Below are positions 51,424 through 63,600 of a DNA stretch of 64,000 nucleotides, piece after piece (position 1 is the first letter of the stretch; each line of letters begins with the position of its first letter). The stretch is from positions 276,464 through 340,463 of the forward strand of contig SWDI01000001.1 in NCBI GenBank assembly GCA_005116955.1, given 5' to 3'. The position numbers were made by a program, and so were the translations under genes. The notes beneath the pieces are model-generated. The model saw nothing but the letters and a program-made list of their open reading frames with translations. It searched no databases and was not told the DNA's origin. Origin of the DNA: Nitrospira sp. GTDB taxonomy: Bacteria; Nitrospirota; Nitrospiria; Nitrospirales; Nitrospiraceae.

Positions 51424-52176
51424 TTACGCGTGTTGAAGTTCTCGGAATCCCAGCATCCGGCCGGCAGGCGCAGCGGTGCGGTAGTTCCTGACGTGAAGGG
51501 TACGGCCGAGCAGAGGAAGGTCGAGCGCTGTTCCAACTTTTGGAGAATGCCCCAGCCGCAGCAATTCACCGGCAGACTCAGTCAACAGGTCTTTTGCCGC
51601 GCTGTCGGAAAGTCCTTTTGCCGTAAACATTTCAACTTCGTCCAACCCAAATTTGCTGAGTCCGAGTGAGTAGGACCACACCCGGTCCGGGTGAGTGGTG
51701 TCGTCATGAACGATGGACATATGGTCATCCAGAAGAAAACTCCCGAGTGTACGAGGCTGCCAGTCCGAGGGATTGGTGTATGCTTGCCGAATGACGTCAT
51801 AGGCCGTGCCTTGCGATAAGAGGGTCAGACAACGGGCCAATCGTGTGGCCAGGAGGACGGTATCGGGCATATCACGAGAGGAGGTGACGGACGGTGCAAC
51901 GGCACCCATGAGCTCATGTTCCCAGGTCAATTGTTTCATCACTTCAGCCACATGACTCATCGGGAGTGGCAGTACCACATGGGCAGACCAAGGACCGTGG
52001 GTCGCCTGCCAGGATTCTGGCGAGCCGTCTTCATGACGGATGGCCAAGGGGACGCCATATTCCCGCTCATAAAGTGTCTTGACCTCCTCACTGGCCGGGG
52101 CAGTGCCCCGATAGCCGATGAAGTAGAGGGGGGGGCGCGTGGCAGAAGGCTTAGGAGACTTTTTCCGAATCCTCAT
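51424..52176 (-). CDS. Hypothetical protein of unknown function
   Basis: 250 residues from the ATG at 52176; longer starts would run into the TypA gene. Soluble. It begins MRIRKKSPKPSATRPPLYFI and contains WSAHVVLPLPMSHVAEVMKQ and KFGLDEVEMFTAKGLSDSAA, with a long central helical region. No family recognised. It starts 17 bases downstream of the typA stop, so it is probably in the typA transcript. Confidence 0.65.
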   Translation of the reverse strand: MRIRKKSPKPSATRPPLYFIGYRGTAPASEEVKTLYEREYGVPLAIRHEDGSPESWQATHGPWSAHVVLPLPMSHVAEVMKQLTWEHELMGAVAPSVTSSRDMPDTVLLATRLARCLTLLSQGTAYDVIRQAYTNPSDWQPRTLGSFLLDDHMSIVHDDTTHPDRVWSYSLGLSKFGLDEVEMFTAKGLSDSAAKDLLTESAGELLRLGHSPKVGTALDLPLLGRTLHVRNYRTAAPAGRMLGFRELQHA

Positions 52177-52192
52177 ATGGGTACTGTGACAA

Positions 52193-54049
52193 TTACTTTC
52201 CGGACTTCTTCGCCTTGCGGCGGTCATCCGGATTCAACAGTCGCTTACGTAGACGGAGGTTCTGTGGCGTCACCTCGACCAACTCATCGCCCCCAATGTA
52301 TTCCAACGCGAATTCCAGCGTCATTTCGCGCGGAGGGGTGAGCACCAAGGCTTCATCAGTACCGGATGCCCGCATGTTAGAGAGATGTTTTTCCTTGCAC
52401 ACGTTCACATCCAGATCTTCATCCCGACTGTTTTGGCCGATGACCATTCCCCGGTACACTTCGACTCCAGGGCCAATGAACATGGCGCCCCGCTCCTGGG
52501 TCATGAAGATGGCATAGCCGGTACTCGACCCATCCTCGTACGCGACAAGCGAACCATGCGGGGTCACGAGGAGGTCTCGTTCTTCCGCCGGTTCGTAGGC
52601 CGCGAAGACATGGTGCAGAATGACGGTCCCTCGGGTCTTGGCCAACAGAATGTTTTTAAGCCCCATGATGCCGCGTGTCGGAATGTGGTATTCCAAATGC
52701 ATCTCACTCGTACCGACATCAGAGTGAATCAGCCGCATGTGCCGCATTTCACCTCGGCGCTTCCCGAGTTCTTCAATTACGGTTCCCTGATAGGTCTCCG
52801 GCACCTGGATGGTCAGCTCCTCGTACGGCTCCATGACTTTGCCGCCTTCGCGATGGACAATGACCTCCGGTTGGGAGACTTGCAGCTCGTACCCTTCCCG
52901 TCGCATCTGTTCGATTAAGACGGAGAGGTGAAGTTCCCCTCGTCCCGCCACAAGAAAGCGATCGGCGCTGTCTGTCTCATTGACGCGGAGCGACACGTTG
53001 GTCTCAAGTTCCTTGAACAGGCGCTCACGCAGATGGCGTGACGTGAGGAACTTGCCTTCGCGTCCGGCGAATGGACTGTTGTTGACGGAGAAGGTCATTT
53101 GTACGGTCGGCTCATCGATCGAGACCCGGGGGAGAGCGACGGGACGATCGGCGTCGGCGATGGTATCCCCGATGCTCACATCATCAAGCCCCGCGACTGC
53201 GACGATTTCTCCGGCCGCAGCCTGTTCCATGTCGGCCCGGTCCAGTCCAGAATAGACGGCGAGGTCGGATACTTTGCCAGCAACTTGTGCGCCGTCCTTG
53301 CCGAGCAACATGACGTTTTGCCGCCGAGCAATGGAGCCGGACTGGATCTTGCCGATCCCCATCTTGCCTTTGTAGGGATCTTGCACCAGAGCCAGCACAA
53401 GCATTTGGAGCGGAGCATCGACGGTAATGGCGGGGGCAGGGATCTTCTCTAGCACGGTATTGAGCAACGGCTGGATATCCGTTCCTGGTTTGTTGACATC
53501 CAGCGTGGCGATTCCTTTAATGGCCGACGTGTAGACGATCGGAAAATCGAGTTGTTCGTCGGTGGCTCCCAGATGAACGAAGAGGTCGAAGGTGCGGTTG
53601 ACGACGTCGTCGATGACCGCGTCGGGCCGGTCGATCTTATTGATGACGACAATGGCTTTGTGTCCCAGCGCCAAGGCTTTCCGCAACACAAAGGTTGTTT
53701 GCGGCATGGGCCCTTCCTTCGCGTCGATCAAAATCAATACCCCGTCCACCATCCGGAGTGTGCGTTCCACTTCACCGCCGAAATCGGCATGGCCCGGCGT
53801 ATCGACGATGTTGATTTTCACCCCGTTGTAGATGACGCTGGCGTTTTTGGCCCGGATTGTGATTCCACGCTCCCGTTCCTGGTCCATCGAGTCCATGATG
53901 CGTTCGCCCATATCATCGATCTTGCGATGGACGTGAGTTTGGCGGAGCACGGCATCGACCAAGGTAGTTTTGCCGTGATCGACGTGGGCGATGATGGCGA
54001 TATTCCGAATATCGCTTCGACGGTCTTGAGGGGCGCGTACGATGGACAT
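52193..54049 (-). CDS. typA: Ribosome-associated GTPase TypA/BipA
   Basis: 618 residues from the ATG at 54049 (aaggaagcaccgtcacc upstream). An in-frame start at 54199 would add 50 residues that look non-homologous. G1 AHVDHGKTT (about 20-28), G2 [12 protein letters not shown]3 [14 protein letters not shown] and G4 NKIDRPDA define the translational GTPase. It continues with EF-G-like domains II, III and V, and the BipA-specific C-terminus ([20 protein letters not shown]). BipA binds ribosomes under stress and helps 50S assembly. A terminator-like hairpin precedes the gene. Confidence 0.96.
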   Translation of the reverse strand: MSIVRAPQDRRSDIRNIAIIAHVDHGKTTLVDAVLRQTHVHRKIDDMGERIMDSMDQERERGITIRAKNASVIYNGVKINIVDTPGHADFGGEVERTLRMVDGVLILIDAKEGPMPQTTFVLRKALALGHKAIVVINKIDRPDAVIDDVVNRTFDLFVHLGATDEQLDFPIVYTSAIKGIATLDVNKPGTDIQPLLNTVLEKIPAPAITVDAPLQMLVLALVQDPYKGKMGIGKIQSGSIARRQNVMLLGKDGAQVAGKVSDLAVYSGLDRADMEQAAAGEIVAVAGLDDVSIGDTIADADRPVALPRVSIDEPTVQMTFSVNNSPFAGREGKFLTSRHLRERLFKELETNVSLRVNETDSADRFLVAGRGELHLSVLIEQMRREGYELQVSQPEVIVHREGGKVMEPYEELTIQVPETYQGTVIEELGKRRGEMRHMRLIHSDVGTSEMHLEYHIPTRGIMGLKNILLAKTRGTVILHHVFAAYEPAEERDLLVTPHGSLVAYEDGSSTGYAIFMTQERGAMFIGPGVEVYRGMVIGQNSRDEDLDVNVCKEKHLSNMRASGTDEALVLTPPREMTLEFALEYIGGDELVEVTPQNLRLRKRLLNPDDRRKAKKSGK

Positions 54050-54072
54050 GGTGACGGTGCTTCCTTGATGAC

Positions 54073-54100
54073 AAAAAAAGACGCCTCGGTAGTGAGGCGC
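54073..54100 (-). terminator. Intrinsic terminator or attenuator upstream of typA
   Basis: On the minus strand: stem CGCCTC, loop ACTACC, GAGGCG, followed by seven T (54073-54079). It lies about 25 bases before the typA start. It would end transcripts from the upstream response regulators, or attenuate typA if the promoter is above it. Confidence 0.75.
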
Positions 54101-54109
54101 AAACTCTGC

Positions 54110-54139
54110 AGTATACTCGAACTGCATTCTCCTACACAA
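54110..54139 (-). promoter_or_regulatory. Predicted sigma-70-type promoter ahead of the typA leader
   Basis: Minus strand -35 TTGTGT (54134-54139), 18-base spacer, -10 TATACT (54110-54115). The expected start is near 54103, so the terminator hairpin would be the very beginning of the transcript. Confidence 0.45.
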
Positions 54140-54284
54140 GCTAGGGGCGCGAAATAATATGGAGGGGAGTTTCAGAGGCAGGGAACGCTGGAAAACCACA
54201 GGGCGGTCTTCGCGATGCCATGGAGCCGGTTTTTCACGTCACCGTTCGGTCGAAGAGATGGGGCAGGATGGCTGTGCGTGCTGA

Positions 54285-54713
54285 TCAGGCCTGTTTGAGT
54301 CGCAGCGATTGTTGATCGGTTGGTCTTGGCAAAAACAGCTCCACCGCCTTCATAAGGCGTTCCTGCGAGAAGGGTTTCTTCAAATATTCCGTGGCTCCAA
54401 GGGTCGTCGCTTTAGCCATCGTTTCCTCGCGGGTGTCCGCACTGAGGATGATCACGGGAATCCACTGCCATTCCGGCGTCGTTCGAATGGCGCGTAAGAT
54501 CTCCAGTCCTGATAGGGAAGGCAGACTGATGTCGAGGAGGACCAAGTCCGGCGGCTCGGTTGTTTCCGTGAGACGTTTTGCGTTCCGCCCGTCAGGAGCG
54601 TGCCTGACCGTATAGCCGTTTCGCTCAAGGATGAACCGTACCAAGCAGGCGGTGTCGTCGTGATCCTCAACCATTAGCACGGTCGGTCCAGAAGAGATCC
54701 TAGCTTTACCCAT
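54285..54713 (-). CDS. Single-domain response regulator
   Basis: 142 residues, one receiver domain and no output domain. VLMVEDHDD contains the acidic pocket; Asp61 in LVLLDISLP is the phospho-acceptor; IILSADT has the Thr/Ser switch position; YLKKPFS has the conserved Lys-Pro. It could act as a phosphate sink or relay partner for the nearby hybrid kinases. Confidence 0.92.
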   Translation of the reverse strand: MGKARISSGPTVLMVEDHDDTACLVRFILERNGYTVRHAPDGRNAKRLTETTEPPDLVLLDISLPSLSGLEILRAIRTTPEWQWIPVIILSADTREETMAKATTLGATEYLKKPFSQERLMKAVELFLPRPTDQQSLRLKQA

Positions 54714-54828
54714 TCGGTCTCCTTAAAGGGGATTCATTGAACTGTAGAAGCTGGTTCGATGACGGCGCGCATCTGTAGAGACAGGTCTCTTCTTTTCCTC
54801 ACGTATGCGAGGAGCCTACAGATATAGG

Positions 54829-55311
54829 TCACGCGGCCGGTTTCTTTCTCTGATTGCCCCGAAGGCGATGCCGTACTGATACACGTTGTGTTGGAGGAGC
54901 CGCGCTTCCCGCTTGAGCAACGATCTGGCCTTGTGGTGGCGTGGCAGGCAACAACCGTTGCACCGCCTGCAGCAGAGCAGCCGACCCCTTCTGCTTCGTC
55001 ACATAGGCCGTGGCTCCTTCGCGCAGGGCTTGCTGAATATCCGGCTCGTAGTCATCGGCGCTGAGCATAATAATTGGCGTGTGTTGCCAGTCAGAATGAC
55101 GGCGGATGACCCTCAGTAGCTCGAATCCGCTTACATAGGGGATCACCATGTCCAACAAGACGAGCGATGGTGGGCGTATGGTGTCGATCAGGGTACGGGC
55201 CTGGCGTCCATCGCCTGCATGGAGTACCGAAAAACCTTCTCGCTCCAAGAGGCGCTTCAACAGCTCAGCGGTATCCTGTTCATCTTCCACGACCAGCACT
55301 GTGGTTTTCAT
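54829..55311 (-). CDS. Response regulator with altered KP motif
   Basis: 160 residues: a receiver domain (VLVVEDEQDTAELL; Asp54 in LVLLDMVIP) and a basic C-terminal tail (VRHRLRGNQRKKPAA). At the conserved Lys-Pro the text is TKQKG, so Pro is missing. The basic tail may bind nucleic acid or protein. It is 27 bases downstream of the HPt gene on the same strand, in the same operon direction. Confidence 0.9.
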   Translation of the reverse strand: MKTTVLVVEDEQDTAELLKRLLEREGFSVLHAGDGRQARTLIDTIRPPSLVLLDMVIPYVSGFELLRVIRRHSDWQHTPIIMLSADDYEPDIQQALREGATAYVTKQKGSAALLQAVQRLLPATPPQGQIVAQAGSAAPPTQRVSVRHRLRGNQRKKPAA

Positions 55312-55338
55312 GGGTTTGCTCCTTCTTCTCCAGGGACA

Positions 55339-55671
55339 CTACTCGTAGACCACCTTGACCCGGTCCAAATATGAACCCAGCACAGGGAGATCACGTTTTA
55401 TAGTCAAAGCGTCTCCCGCCTTTGCCGCTTGTTCGATGCAGGCGGCGATCTCAGTGATCCGGTCGAAGCCGTAACTTCCCCCGGCTCCTTTCATCCCATG
55501 GGCTATGGTGCGGACAGTTTCAAAGTCTTGGGTGGTCAGGGCTCCCAGCATTGTCACAACTTCTTTCTTGCGGTTGGTCAGGAATTTCGGCACAAGCGGC
55601 TCGAAGGAGGCATCGACGTGCACAAGCTCTTCGTCTTCAGCGACTGCCTCTTCGGGCTGCGTGTGTTCCAT
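55339..55671 (-). CDS. Histidine phosphotransfer (HPt) protein
   Basis: 110 residues, HPt helical bundle with phospho-accepting His58 in TIAHGMKGAGGSYGF. No other domain. HPt proteins pass phosphate from the receiver of a hybrid kinase to a response regulator, which is just what surrounds this gene. Confidence 0.92.
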   Translation of the reverse strand: MEHTQPEEAVAEDEELVHVDASFEPLVPKFLTNRKKEVVTMLGALTTQDFETVRTIAHGMKGAGGSYGFDRITEIAACIEQAAKAGDALTIKRDLPVLGSYLDRVKVVYE

Positions 55672-55839
55672 TGGTCAGTCTCCGATCAATCGGGTATCGG
55701 TCATTTCCTCAGGATACTTGACAGGGATGTTTCGAGTAGGGCCTCCGCACAAGCCTTCGGCAGCAATCGAACGTTGACGCTAGGATTGGGGCCTATGCCA
55801 TTCTGGGGTAGTGCAACGAACTCATTGAGGACACTGGGA

Positions 55840-56247
55840 TCATTGCGGTCGGGCTGGCGTCTTGTGGGATTGGTCAACAGATCGGAGCAAGGTTTCCCGT
55901 CTGAACGGCTTCAGCACATAATCCTGAACGGTGAGGGACAGCACCTTGCGGATCCGTTGCTCATCAGACACAGCGGTCAGCATGATCACCGGGACGTTCT
56001 GCCAGTCGGGTGTGGCGCGGATCGTCTCCAGAATCGTGATGCCATCGACGTCCGGCAATTGAATATCCAGTAAGACGAGTGCAGGGGGTGGCATCAAGGC
56101 GATCTTATCCAGCGCTTCAGAGCCAGTCGCAGCGTGCAAGACCTCATATCCTTTCCCTTCCATGATCAGTTTCACGAGACTTGCCGTGTCTGGTTCGTCT
56201 TCGACAAGCAGGAGGGGCGGTTTGTTTCTTGAGGGCTGGTCGATCAT
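55840..56247 (-). CDS. Single-domain response regulator
   Basis: 135 residues. Receiver: LLLVEDEPDTASLV, Asp61 in LVLLDIQLPDVDG, MLTAVSDE and VLKPFRRE with Lys-Pro. It starts 16 bases from the end of the hybrid kinase at 56263, so they are co-transcribed and probably work as a pair through the HPt. Confidence 0.92.
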   Translation of the reverse strand: MIDQPSRNKPPLLLVEDEPDTASLVKLIMEGKGYEVLHAATGSEALDKIALMPPPALVLLDIQLPDVDGITILETIRATPDWQNVPVIMLTAVSDEQRIRKVLSLTVQDYVLKPFRRETLLRSVDQSHKTPARPQ

Positions 56248-56262
56248 GGGGAAGTCTTTGTC

Positions 56263-59121
56263 CTAGGCCGCCCGTTCGGCCGAGGCGTTCGCATAGTGGG
56301 TGATTGCCGTGAGGAGGGTCTTCTTCTTGATTGGCTTTGTTAGATGGGCCGTGCAGCCTGCGCCCAGACTCTTGTCCGTCTCTTCCTTGAAGGCATTGGC
56401 GGTCAGGGCCACGATCGGCGTGGGCTGGCGTTGCTGTTCGCGCTCCCATTGGCGGATCACGGCTGTCGCCTGAAGACCATCCATGACCGGCATTTGCATG
56501 TCCATCAAGACCAAATCGTAGGTGCTCCTCTGGAACTTCTCAAAGGCCACCGCTCCGTTCTCGGCCATGTCCAACTGATACGTGGTGTTTTTCAGAAAGA
56601 GGGCGACCACATCGCGGTTATCTTCCAGGTCTTCCACCAACAGAATGCGACAGGACGGCAGCGTGGACCGCTCCGGCAGCGCCTCCGATTCTTGTCGGGC
56701 CGACCCAGGCATCGCTGGGTTTAGTACGGTAGCCAGCGATGCCATCAGGCGCCGCCTGCTGAGCGGCTTGTAGAGGTAGTTTGTGATCCCCAATGACCTG
56801 GCTCGGCTGGTGTCGTCTTGCTGAAGGTCCGAGACGTGCATAACCAGAGGCAGTGTCGCAAATTCTTGTCGGTCGCGGATGGCCTCTGCGAGTTCCAGCC
56901 CATCCATGCCGGGCATATGGAAGTCCACAAGTGCGAGATCGATCGGTTCGTTTCGACGATGGGCTTCGTCCAAAAGTATCAAGGCGGCTGCCCCGCTAGT
57001 TGCTTCGAAGAGTCGGGCTCCAGTGCGTGAGAGGTGCTCACGTACGATCATTATATTGGTTTCGTTGTCGTCGACGACGAGAATGCGCCTGTTGTGCAAA
57101 TCGAGGGGCGGCTCTGTTCGTTGAGCCACCAAGAGGGGAGTCTCGGGCATCTGAATGACGAAGGAAAAGGTACTGCCGACGCCCAGTGTACTCTCTATCT
57201 CGAGGCGTCCTCCCATCAGTTCCACAAGCCGATGCGAGATATTCAAGCCAAGCCCCGTCCCCCCATATTTGCGTGTCGTGGTCGAATCAACTTGGGTGAA
57301 TGGCTCGAAGATGGTCTGGAGCTTGTCTGGTGGGATGCCGATACCGGTGTCGGAGACCGAGAAACGAAGGGCATGGGCGGCGGACCGATCACCAGGCGGT
57401 TCGATCTTGATCATGATATGCCCTGACTCTGTAAACTTGATGGCATTGCTGACGAGGTTGACGAGCACCTGATTCAAACGGGTGGGGTCCCCGACGACCC
57501 CCGGCGGGACATCCGGATGCACGAGGACCAAGAGTTCGAGTTTTTTGGCCACCGCCTTTCCGGACATGAGCTCTGCCATGGTGTCGGCGAGTTGGGCAAG
57601 ATCGAACGGCACCGATTCCAGGGCCATGAAGCCGGCTTCGATCTTGGAGAGATCCAGAATGGCGTTGATCAGCTCCATGAGGGAGCCCGCGGCGCGGCTG
57701 AATCGGCCGACATAATTGGCCTGATCCGGCGTGAGCGGCGTTTCTTGGAGCAGTTCCGCCATGCCGACGATCGCATTCATGGGGGTGCGAATCTCATGGC
57801 TCATGGTCGCGAGGAATTCGCTCTTGGCGCGGGTAGCGGAAAGCGCGACCTGGTTGGCCTCCGCCAACGCCTGATTGTGGGCTGCCAAGTCACGAGCCGC
57901 TTGTTTCAGCCTCTCTTCAGCCTCCTTGCGCGCCGTAATATCAACGATGGAGGCGAGCACCTGGAGACCTTCGGTAGTCTTGATGGGATTGAGCCCGATT
58001 TCAAGTTGGAACTCCGAGCCATCTTTGCGGCAGCCGAAGAGCTCGCGGTTGACGCCCATGGCTCGGGCTGTGGGTTTGTGAAAGAAACCGGTTCGCTGTC
58101 CAGGATGCTGAGGGCGGAATCGCTCGGGAATCAGGATCTCGACGGGTTGCCCGATGAGCTCCTGGCGGTCATAGCCGAAGTATCGCTCGACTTGGGCATT
58201 GACCAGGGTCATGACGCCGTCCTGATTGGCCAGGAGCATGCCGTTCGGGGCGGATTCCACGACCTGTCGGAACTGTTCATCAGCCTGCTTGCGGTCGATC
58301 GCGCTGCCTAGCCGTTGGGCGACGTCCTCGATCAGATAGCGCTCTTCGATCAAGAACGGACTTTCGTCCACAGCTCGCTGCTCCGCATGGGAGTAGACCT
58401 CGACCTGGCCGACCGCGTTCCCTCGAATCTGTATCGGAGCCGAGAGGATCCACGCGGTCTTGAGAAAGGCTGGTGTCGTAAATTCCTGCTCGCCGAGTGT
58501 AATGCGGGCGCTGATGGTTTCAGGGTATTGAAAGGCGGGTGGGAGCAGCGTCACGACACGCTGGACCAATTGGTCGCTGGTGAGATGCTCATCTCCCGCT
58601 AGTTTCGACACGGCGTAGAGGCACTTCATTTCCTTGAGCCGCTCTCCGAGGGACAGTTGTTGTTGGCGTACGGCCTCATCCGCCCGTTTGCGGTCCGAGA
58701 TGTCCTTGGCGAGGTGGAGATAGCCGGTGATGGCACCCTGCTTATTATGCAATGCCGTCACGGTGAGGATAACGGGCAACCACGAGCCATCGTTGCGGAG
58801 GTAGGTCCATTCTTGCTCAACCGCGTCCTCATTCCGCACGAGCTCGACGAAGACGTTAAACCCCTCGACTGGATGGCCATGCCGTGCGGTCAGGGCGCGG
58901 CCATGCTCGACGATTTCGCCTTCGACATGGATCATGACTATGGTCTGCTTGCCGACCAGGTCGTCGGCGCGATAGCCCAGCATGCGTTCCGCCCCGGCAT
59001 TGAATACCGTGATGATGCCGTGGAGATCCGTGGCGATGATCGAGACTTCCGTGGCGGCGTTAAGAATGGCCTGGAGATGGGCAGGAGACTCGGATTCTGA
59101 GCGATTTTGCGACTGTGACAT
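56263..59121 (-). CDS. Hybrid sensor histidine kinase (PAS-GAF-PAS-HisKA-HATPase-REC-REC)
   Basis: 952 residues, no transmembrane segment. Order: PAS 1 (about 15-135, [19 protein letters not shown]), GAF-like (about 155-280), PAS 2 (about 285-400, [20 protein letters not shown]), HisKA with [16 protein letters not shown] (phospho-His near residue 440), HATPase_c with [21 protein letters not shown] and [14 protein letters not shown] 1 ([21 protein letters not shown]) and REC 2 ([22 protein letters not shown]). A cytoplasmic sensor of small molecules or redox, feeding HPt and response regulators nearby. It is paralogous to the kinase at 59169-64000. Confidence 0.94.
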   Translation of the reverse strand: MSQSQNRSESESPAHLQAILNAATEVSIIATDLHGIITVFNAGAERMLGYRADDLVGKQTIVMIHVEGEIVEHGRALTARHGHPVEGFNVFVELVRNEDAVEQEWTYLRNDGSWLPVILTVTALHNKQGAITGYLHLAKDISDRKRADEAVRQQQLSLGERLKEMKCLYAVSKLAGDEHLTSDQLVQRVVTLLPPAFQYPETISARITLGEQEFTTPAFLKTAWILSAPIQIRGNAVGQVEVYSHAEQRAVDESPFLIEERYLIEDVAQRLGSAIDRKQADEQFRQVVESAPNGMLLANQDGVMTLVNAQVERYFGYDRQELIGQPVEILIPERFRPQHPGQRTGFFHKPTARAMGVNRELFGCRKDGSEFQLEIGLNPIKTTEGLQVLASIVDITARKEAEERLKQAARDLAAHNQALAEANQVALSATRAKSEFLATMSHEIRTPMNAIVGMAELLQETPLTPDQANYVGRFSRAAGSLMELINAILDLSKIEAGFMALESVPFDLAQLADTMAELMSGKAVAKKLELLVLVHPDVPPGVVGDPTRLNQVLVNLVSNAIKFTESGHIMIKIEPPGDRSAAHALRFSVSDTGIGIPPDKLQTIFEPFTQVDSTTTRKYGGTGLGLNISHRLVELMGGRLEIESTLGVGSTFSFVIQMPETPLLVAQRTEPPLDLHNRRILVVDDNETNIMIVREHLSRTGARLFEATSGAAALILLDEAHRRNEPIDLALVDFHMPGMDGLELAEAIRDRQEFATLPLVMHVSDLQQDDTSRARSLGITNYLYKPLSRRRLMASLATVLNPAMPGSARQESEALPERSTLPSCRILLVEDLEDNRDVVALFLKNTTYQLDMAENGAVAFEKFQRSTYDLVLMDMQMPVMDGLQATAVIRQWEREQQRQPTPIVALTANAFKEETDKSLGAGCTAHLTKPIKKKTLLTAITHYANASAERAA

Positions 59122-59168
59122 GTGGTGCTCCTTACGCTGATCTTCGATCAGAATCGGTAGTATCGCTC

Positions 59169-60677
59169 CTAGGCGGCCTTGTCCTCAGCGGCGATCGCAT
59201 GTTGTGCGATTGTCTTGAGGAGCGTCTTTTTCTTGATCGGTTTTGTCACATGGGCCGTACAGCCGGCGGCCAGGCTTTTGTCCGTTTCTTCCTTGAATGC
59301 ATTGGCCGTCAGGGCGACGATCGGCGTCGGCCTGCGCTGCTGCTCCCGTTCCCATTGACGGATGGCGGCCGTCGCCTGGAGTCCGTCCATGACGGGCATT
59401 TGCATGTCCATGAGCACCAAATCGTAGGTACCGGTCTGAAACTTCTGGAGAGCGACAGCCCCGTTTTCCGCCATGTCCAAGTGATACGCGGTATCTTTTA
59501 GAAAGAGGGTAATCACATCGCGATTATCTTCCAGGTCCTCTACCAACAAAATGTGACAGGGTTGCAGTGCCGCCAGCGCTGCCTGCTTCTGTTCCACCGG
59601 TTCGACAGGTGCCAGGTTCAGGGCCATGGCCAATGAATCCATTAAGCGCCGTCGACTGAGTGGCTTATAGAGGTAGTTGGTAATGCCCAGCGAGTGGGCT
59701 CGTCGAGTTTCGTCCGCTTGAAGATCCGAGACATGCATGATTAGGGGCAGACTGGCCCATTTCGGTCGGGTGCGGATCGCCTGGGCGAGGTCCAACCCAT
59801 CCATACCCGGCATGTGATAGTCCAAAATGGCGAGGGTGATCGGCTCATTGCGCCGATGGGCGTCGTCCAAGATCGCCAAGGCCTGCGCGCCACTGCGCGC
59901 TTCCAGGAGCTGGATGCCGCTGCGTGAGAGATGGGTCCGGACGATGATCAGATTGGTGTCGTTGTCGTCCACGAGGAGCAGGCGTATCGTGCGTAACTCG
60001 AGGGGCTGTCCTGATGGGCGAGTCATCACGAGCGGGGCTTCCGGCAGGGCAATGGTAAAGGAGAAGGTGGTGCCGACTCCCACCGTACTGTCTGCCTCCA
60101 GGTGCCCCCCCATGAGGTGTACGAGATGGTGTGAGATGCTCAAACCGAGTCCCGTTCCACCGTACTTGCGCGTCGTGCTGGAATCGACTTGCGTGAAGGG
60201 CTCAAAGATGGACCGGAGCTTGTCCGGCGGGATGCCGATGCCGGTATCCGACACGGAAAAGCGGAGGGCGTGCGCAGTTGAGCAATCGGGGGCCGGTTCG
60301 ACGGTGAGCATGACATGCCCGGATTCGGTAAACTTAATCGCATTGCTGACGAGGTTCACGAGCACCTGATTCAAGCGGGTGGGGTCCCCGACGACCCCCT
60401 GTGGGACATCCGGATGCACGAGGACCAAGAGTTCGAGTTTTTTGGCCACGGCCTTCCCGGACATGAGCTCTGCCGTGGTGTCGGCGAGTTGGGACAGATC
60501 GAACGGCACCGCTTCCAGCGCCATGAAGCCAGCTTCGATCTTGGAGAAATCCAAGATGGCGTTGATCAGTTCCATGAGGGAGCCCGCGGCGCGGCTGAAG
60601 CGGCCGACATAATTGGCCTGATCCGGCGTGAGCGGCGTTTCCTGGAGTAATTCCGCCATGCCGACGATGGCATTCAT
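59169..60677 (-). CDS. Hybrid histidine kinase, C-terminal part (out of frame with N-terminal part)
   Basis: 502 residues starting within the HisKA helix at [12 protein letters not shown], with HATPase_c ([27 protein letters not shown]) and two receivers ([43 protein letters not shown]). The part lacks its phospho-His, which sits in the other frame. The paralogous kinase at 56263-59121 has five Gs (57781-57785) where this gene has six (60678-60683). One extra G therefore breaks one gene into two. Translated alone, it would not be a functional kinase. Confidence 0.88.
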   Translation of the reverse strand: MNAIVGMAELLQETPLTPDQANYVGRFSRAAGSLMELINAILDFSKIEAGFMALEAVPFDLSQLADTTAELMSGKAVAKKLELLVLVHPDVPQGVVGDPTRLNQVLVNLVSNAIKFTESGHVMLTVEPAPDCSTAHALRFSVSDTGIGIPPDKLRSIFEPFTQVDSSTTRKYGGTGLGLSISHHLVHLMGGHLEADSTVGVGTTFSFTIALPEAPLVMTRPSGQPLELRTIRLLLVDDNDTNLIIVRTHLSRSGIQLLEARSGAQALAILDDAHRRNEPITLAILDYHMPGMDGLDLAQAIRTRPKWASLPLIMHVSDLQADETRRAHSLGITNYLYKPLSRRRLMDSLAMALNLAPVEPVEQKQAALAALQPCHILLVEDLEDNRDVITLFLKDTAYHLDMAENGAVALQKFQTGTYDLVLMDMQMPVMDGLQATAAIRQWEREQQRRPTPIVALTANAFKEETDKSLAAGCTAHVTKPIKKKTLLKTIAQHAIAAEDKAA

Positions 60678-63600
60678 GGGGGGTGCGGATCTCGTGACTC
60701 ATGGTCGCGAGGAATTCGCTCTTGGCGCGAGTGGCGGCAAGCGCGACCTGGTTCGCTTCCGCCAACGCCTGATTGCGGGCTGCCAAGTCACGCGCCCCTT
60801 GCTCCAGCCTTGCCTCGGCCTGCTTGCGCGCCGTGGTATCGACGATGGAGGCGAGGACCTGGAGCCCTTCGGTGGTCTTGATGGGGTTGAGCCCGATTTC
60901 AAGCGGGAACTCCGAGCCATTTTTGCGGCGGCCGAAGAGCTCGCGGTTGACGCCCATGGCTCGGGCTGTGGGCTGGTGAAAGAAACCGGTACGCTGTCCA
61001 GGATGCTGAGGACGAAATCGCTCGGGAATCAGTATCTCGACGGGTTGGCCGATGAGCTCCTGGCGGTCGTAACCAAAGTATCGCTCGATTTGGGTATTGA
61101 CCAGGGTCATGACGCCGTCCTGGTTGGCCAGGAGCATGCCGTTGGGGGCAGATTCAACGACCTGGCGGAACTGCAGCTCGGCCTGCTTGTGCACGGAGAT
61201 ATCGACGATAGAGGCGAGGATTTGGAGGCCAGTGGATGTTTCTATAGGGTTGAGGCTGATCTCCAGTGGGAACTCGGTGCCGTCTTTGCGGAGGCCAAAG
61301 AGCTCGCGGCTCACGCCCATCGCATAATGGTCTTTAGGCTGCTGGAAGAAGGTGTTGCGCTGTCCGTGGTGTCGCGCTCGAAACCGCTCGGGCATCAGCA
61401 TCTCGACTGGCTGACCGACGAGCTCCAGGCGGTCGTAGCCGAAGTCCCGCTCGACCTGGGTATTGACCAGGGTCATGATGCCGTTCTGATTGGCCAGAAG
61501 CATGCCGTTTGGGGCGGCTTCAAAGACATGGCGGAACTGCAGCTCCGCCAGCTTGCGTGTGGTCATGTCCCGGACGACCTTGGTGAAACCTTTCAGTTGT
61601 CCATCAGGGTCGATCAGGCTAGTGATGACGACGTTGGCCCAGAACTGTGAACCATCCTTGCGTACGCGCCATCCCTCGTCTTCCGCATGGTGATGGGTTG
61701 TGGCTTTTTTCAACATCGCCATGGGTTTGCCGTTTGCTTGTTCTTCCTTCGGGTAAAAGCAGGAGAAGTGACGGCCGATGATCTCATCTGCAGTGTATCC
61801 CTTCAGACGCTGGGACCCCTGGTTCCATGAGGCAACATGTCCCTCGGGATCGAGTCGGAGGATGGAGTAGTCGAGCACATTCTCGATCATGACGCGGGTG
61901 AGCTCTTCCTTTTCTCGAATCGCCGCTTCTGCCGCCAATCTGGACCGTTCAGCTTTCTTCTGTGCTGAAATGTCAGTTGCCATCCCCAGAAAGCCGGTGA
62001 TCGTGCCGGTATGGTCACGGATCGCAGTGATGGAAAGCTGTGCGGTGATCCGAGTTCCGTCTTTGCGGATGTAGATCCACTCGTGCTCATTGGGTAGGTT
62101 ACGTCTGGATTTGGCGACGAAGACGTCGAGTCCAGGCTGCAGCTCGATCCCCAATTCGGCGCCGAAGATCTTCGCGCGTGCGGCCACTTCTTCAGCGCAG
62201 TGGAAGATCGCCGGGGTCGACTTGCCGACCATCTCTTCGGCCGAATAGCCCAACAGCTTTTCAGCTGCCGGATTGAAAAGCTGGATGATCCCTGTCGTCG
62301 AGATTGCGACCACGGCATGGGGAGCATTGAGGAGGATGGCTTCTTGGAAGTTGTGAAGATCACGCACGACCTGTTCTGATTCTTTGCGCGCCGTGATGTC
62401 GTAATTAATGCCGATCATTCGGACTGCAGTACCCTGGTCGTCTTTGAGGACGATCGCGGTGGCCTTGATATGGCGGATAGCCTTGTTCGGAAGCACCACG
62501 CGAAATTCGGTGTCAAATGGACGTCGTCCCTCGATGGCTGCTTGGAGGGCGGCTTCGGCAGCCAATTTATCCTCAGGATGGAGACGGCTGGTCCAGGCTT
62601 CATAGGCGGCAGGAAAGTCCTCGACCGTGTACCCGTAGAGTCGGTACATCTGTGTGTCCCAAACCAGCTTGTTTTCGGAAATGTAATACTCCCACACGCC
62701 GATGCCACCGGATTTTGTGGCCACATCCAGCCGCTGTATGGTGTCATAGAGAATCTGCTCAAGGGCCTTTTGCTCAGTAATATCCTGAACCGTGCCGGCC
62801 ATGCGTGTTGCGCGACCATCGAGATCGCGTGTCACGGTCCCACGGCACAGCACGTACCGTGACTCCCCGTGCGGGCGAAGAATTTTGCAGGTCACCTCAT
62901 AGGGGTGATTCTGTTCGAGCGCGTCTTCAATGGCCTTGAACACCCTGGTTCGATCGTCGGGATGGACCGCCTCGCGGAAGGTGACCAGCGTGGGCATGAT
63001 CGCCTGAGGCGCATAGCCGAAGATTCGAAACTGTTCGTCCGACCAGGTTTCGGCCCCCGTGGCTACGTCCGATTCCCAACTGCCGACATGGGCGATGGCT
63101 TGAGCGTGAGCCAGGCTTTCCCGATTGGCTTCCAGCTGACGCTGCGCGGTGGCACGCGCCGTCACATCCCGACAGGTGCACATGAGCCAGCGAGTTGGAT
63201 CTTTCCCCTCCTGTGAAAGGACGAGGGAGATTTCAGTGTCGATCTCCTGGCCTGATTTGCTGAGGCCTTGCACCTCGCCGGACCATCGACCGACCTGCAA
63301 CAGGATAGGGAAATACTGTTGTTCAATCTTGGCCACCCATTCGGGAGTGTACAAGGTCTTCCACGATCGGTTGATCAACTCCTCTGGCTTGTACCCGTAG
63401 ATGGCGGCATGTGCCTGGTTCTGATAGGTATAGCGGCCTTCCTGGTCCAAGAACGCCAAGCCCTCCAACCCATGTTCGAGCGCTCGAAGGATGTCTGCCC
63501 GTAACTGTTCATGCTGTTCTTGCCTGGCCAGGTTCCCTTCGAGTTTCTGCCGCCCTCTCCGCAACTCCAGTTGAGTGACGACTTGCCGTCCCAAAATACG

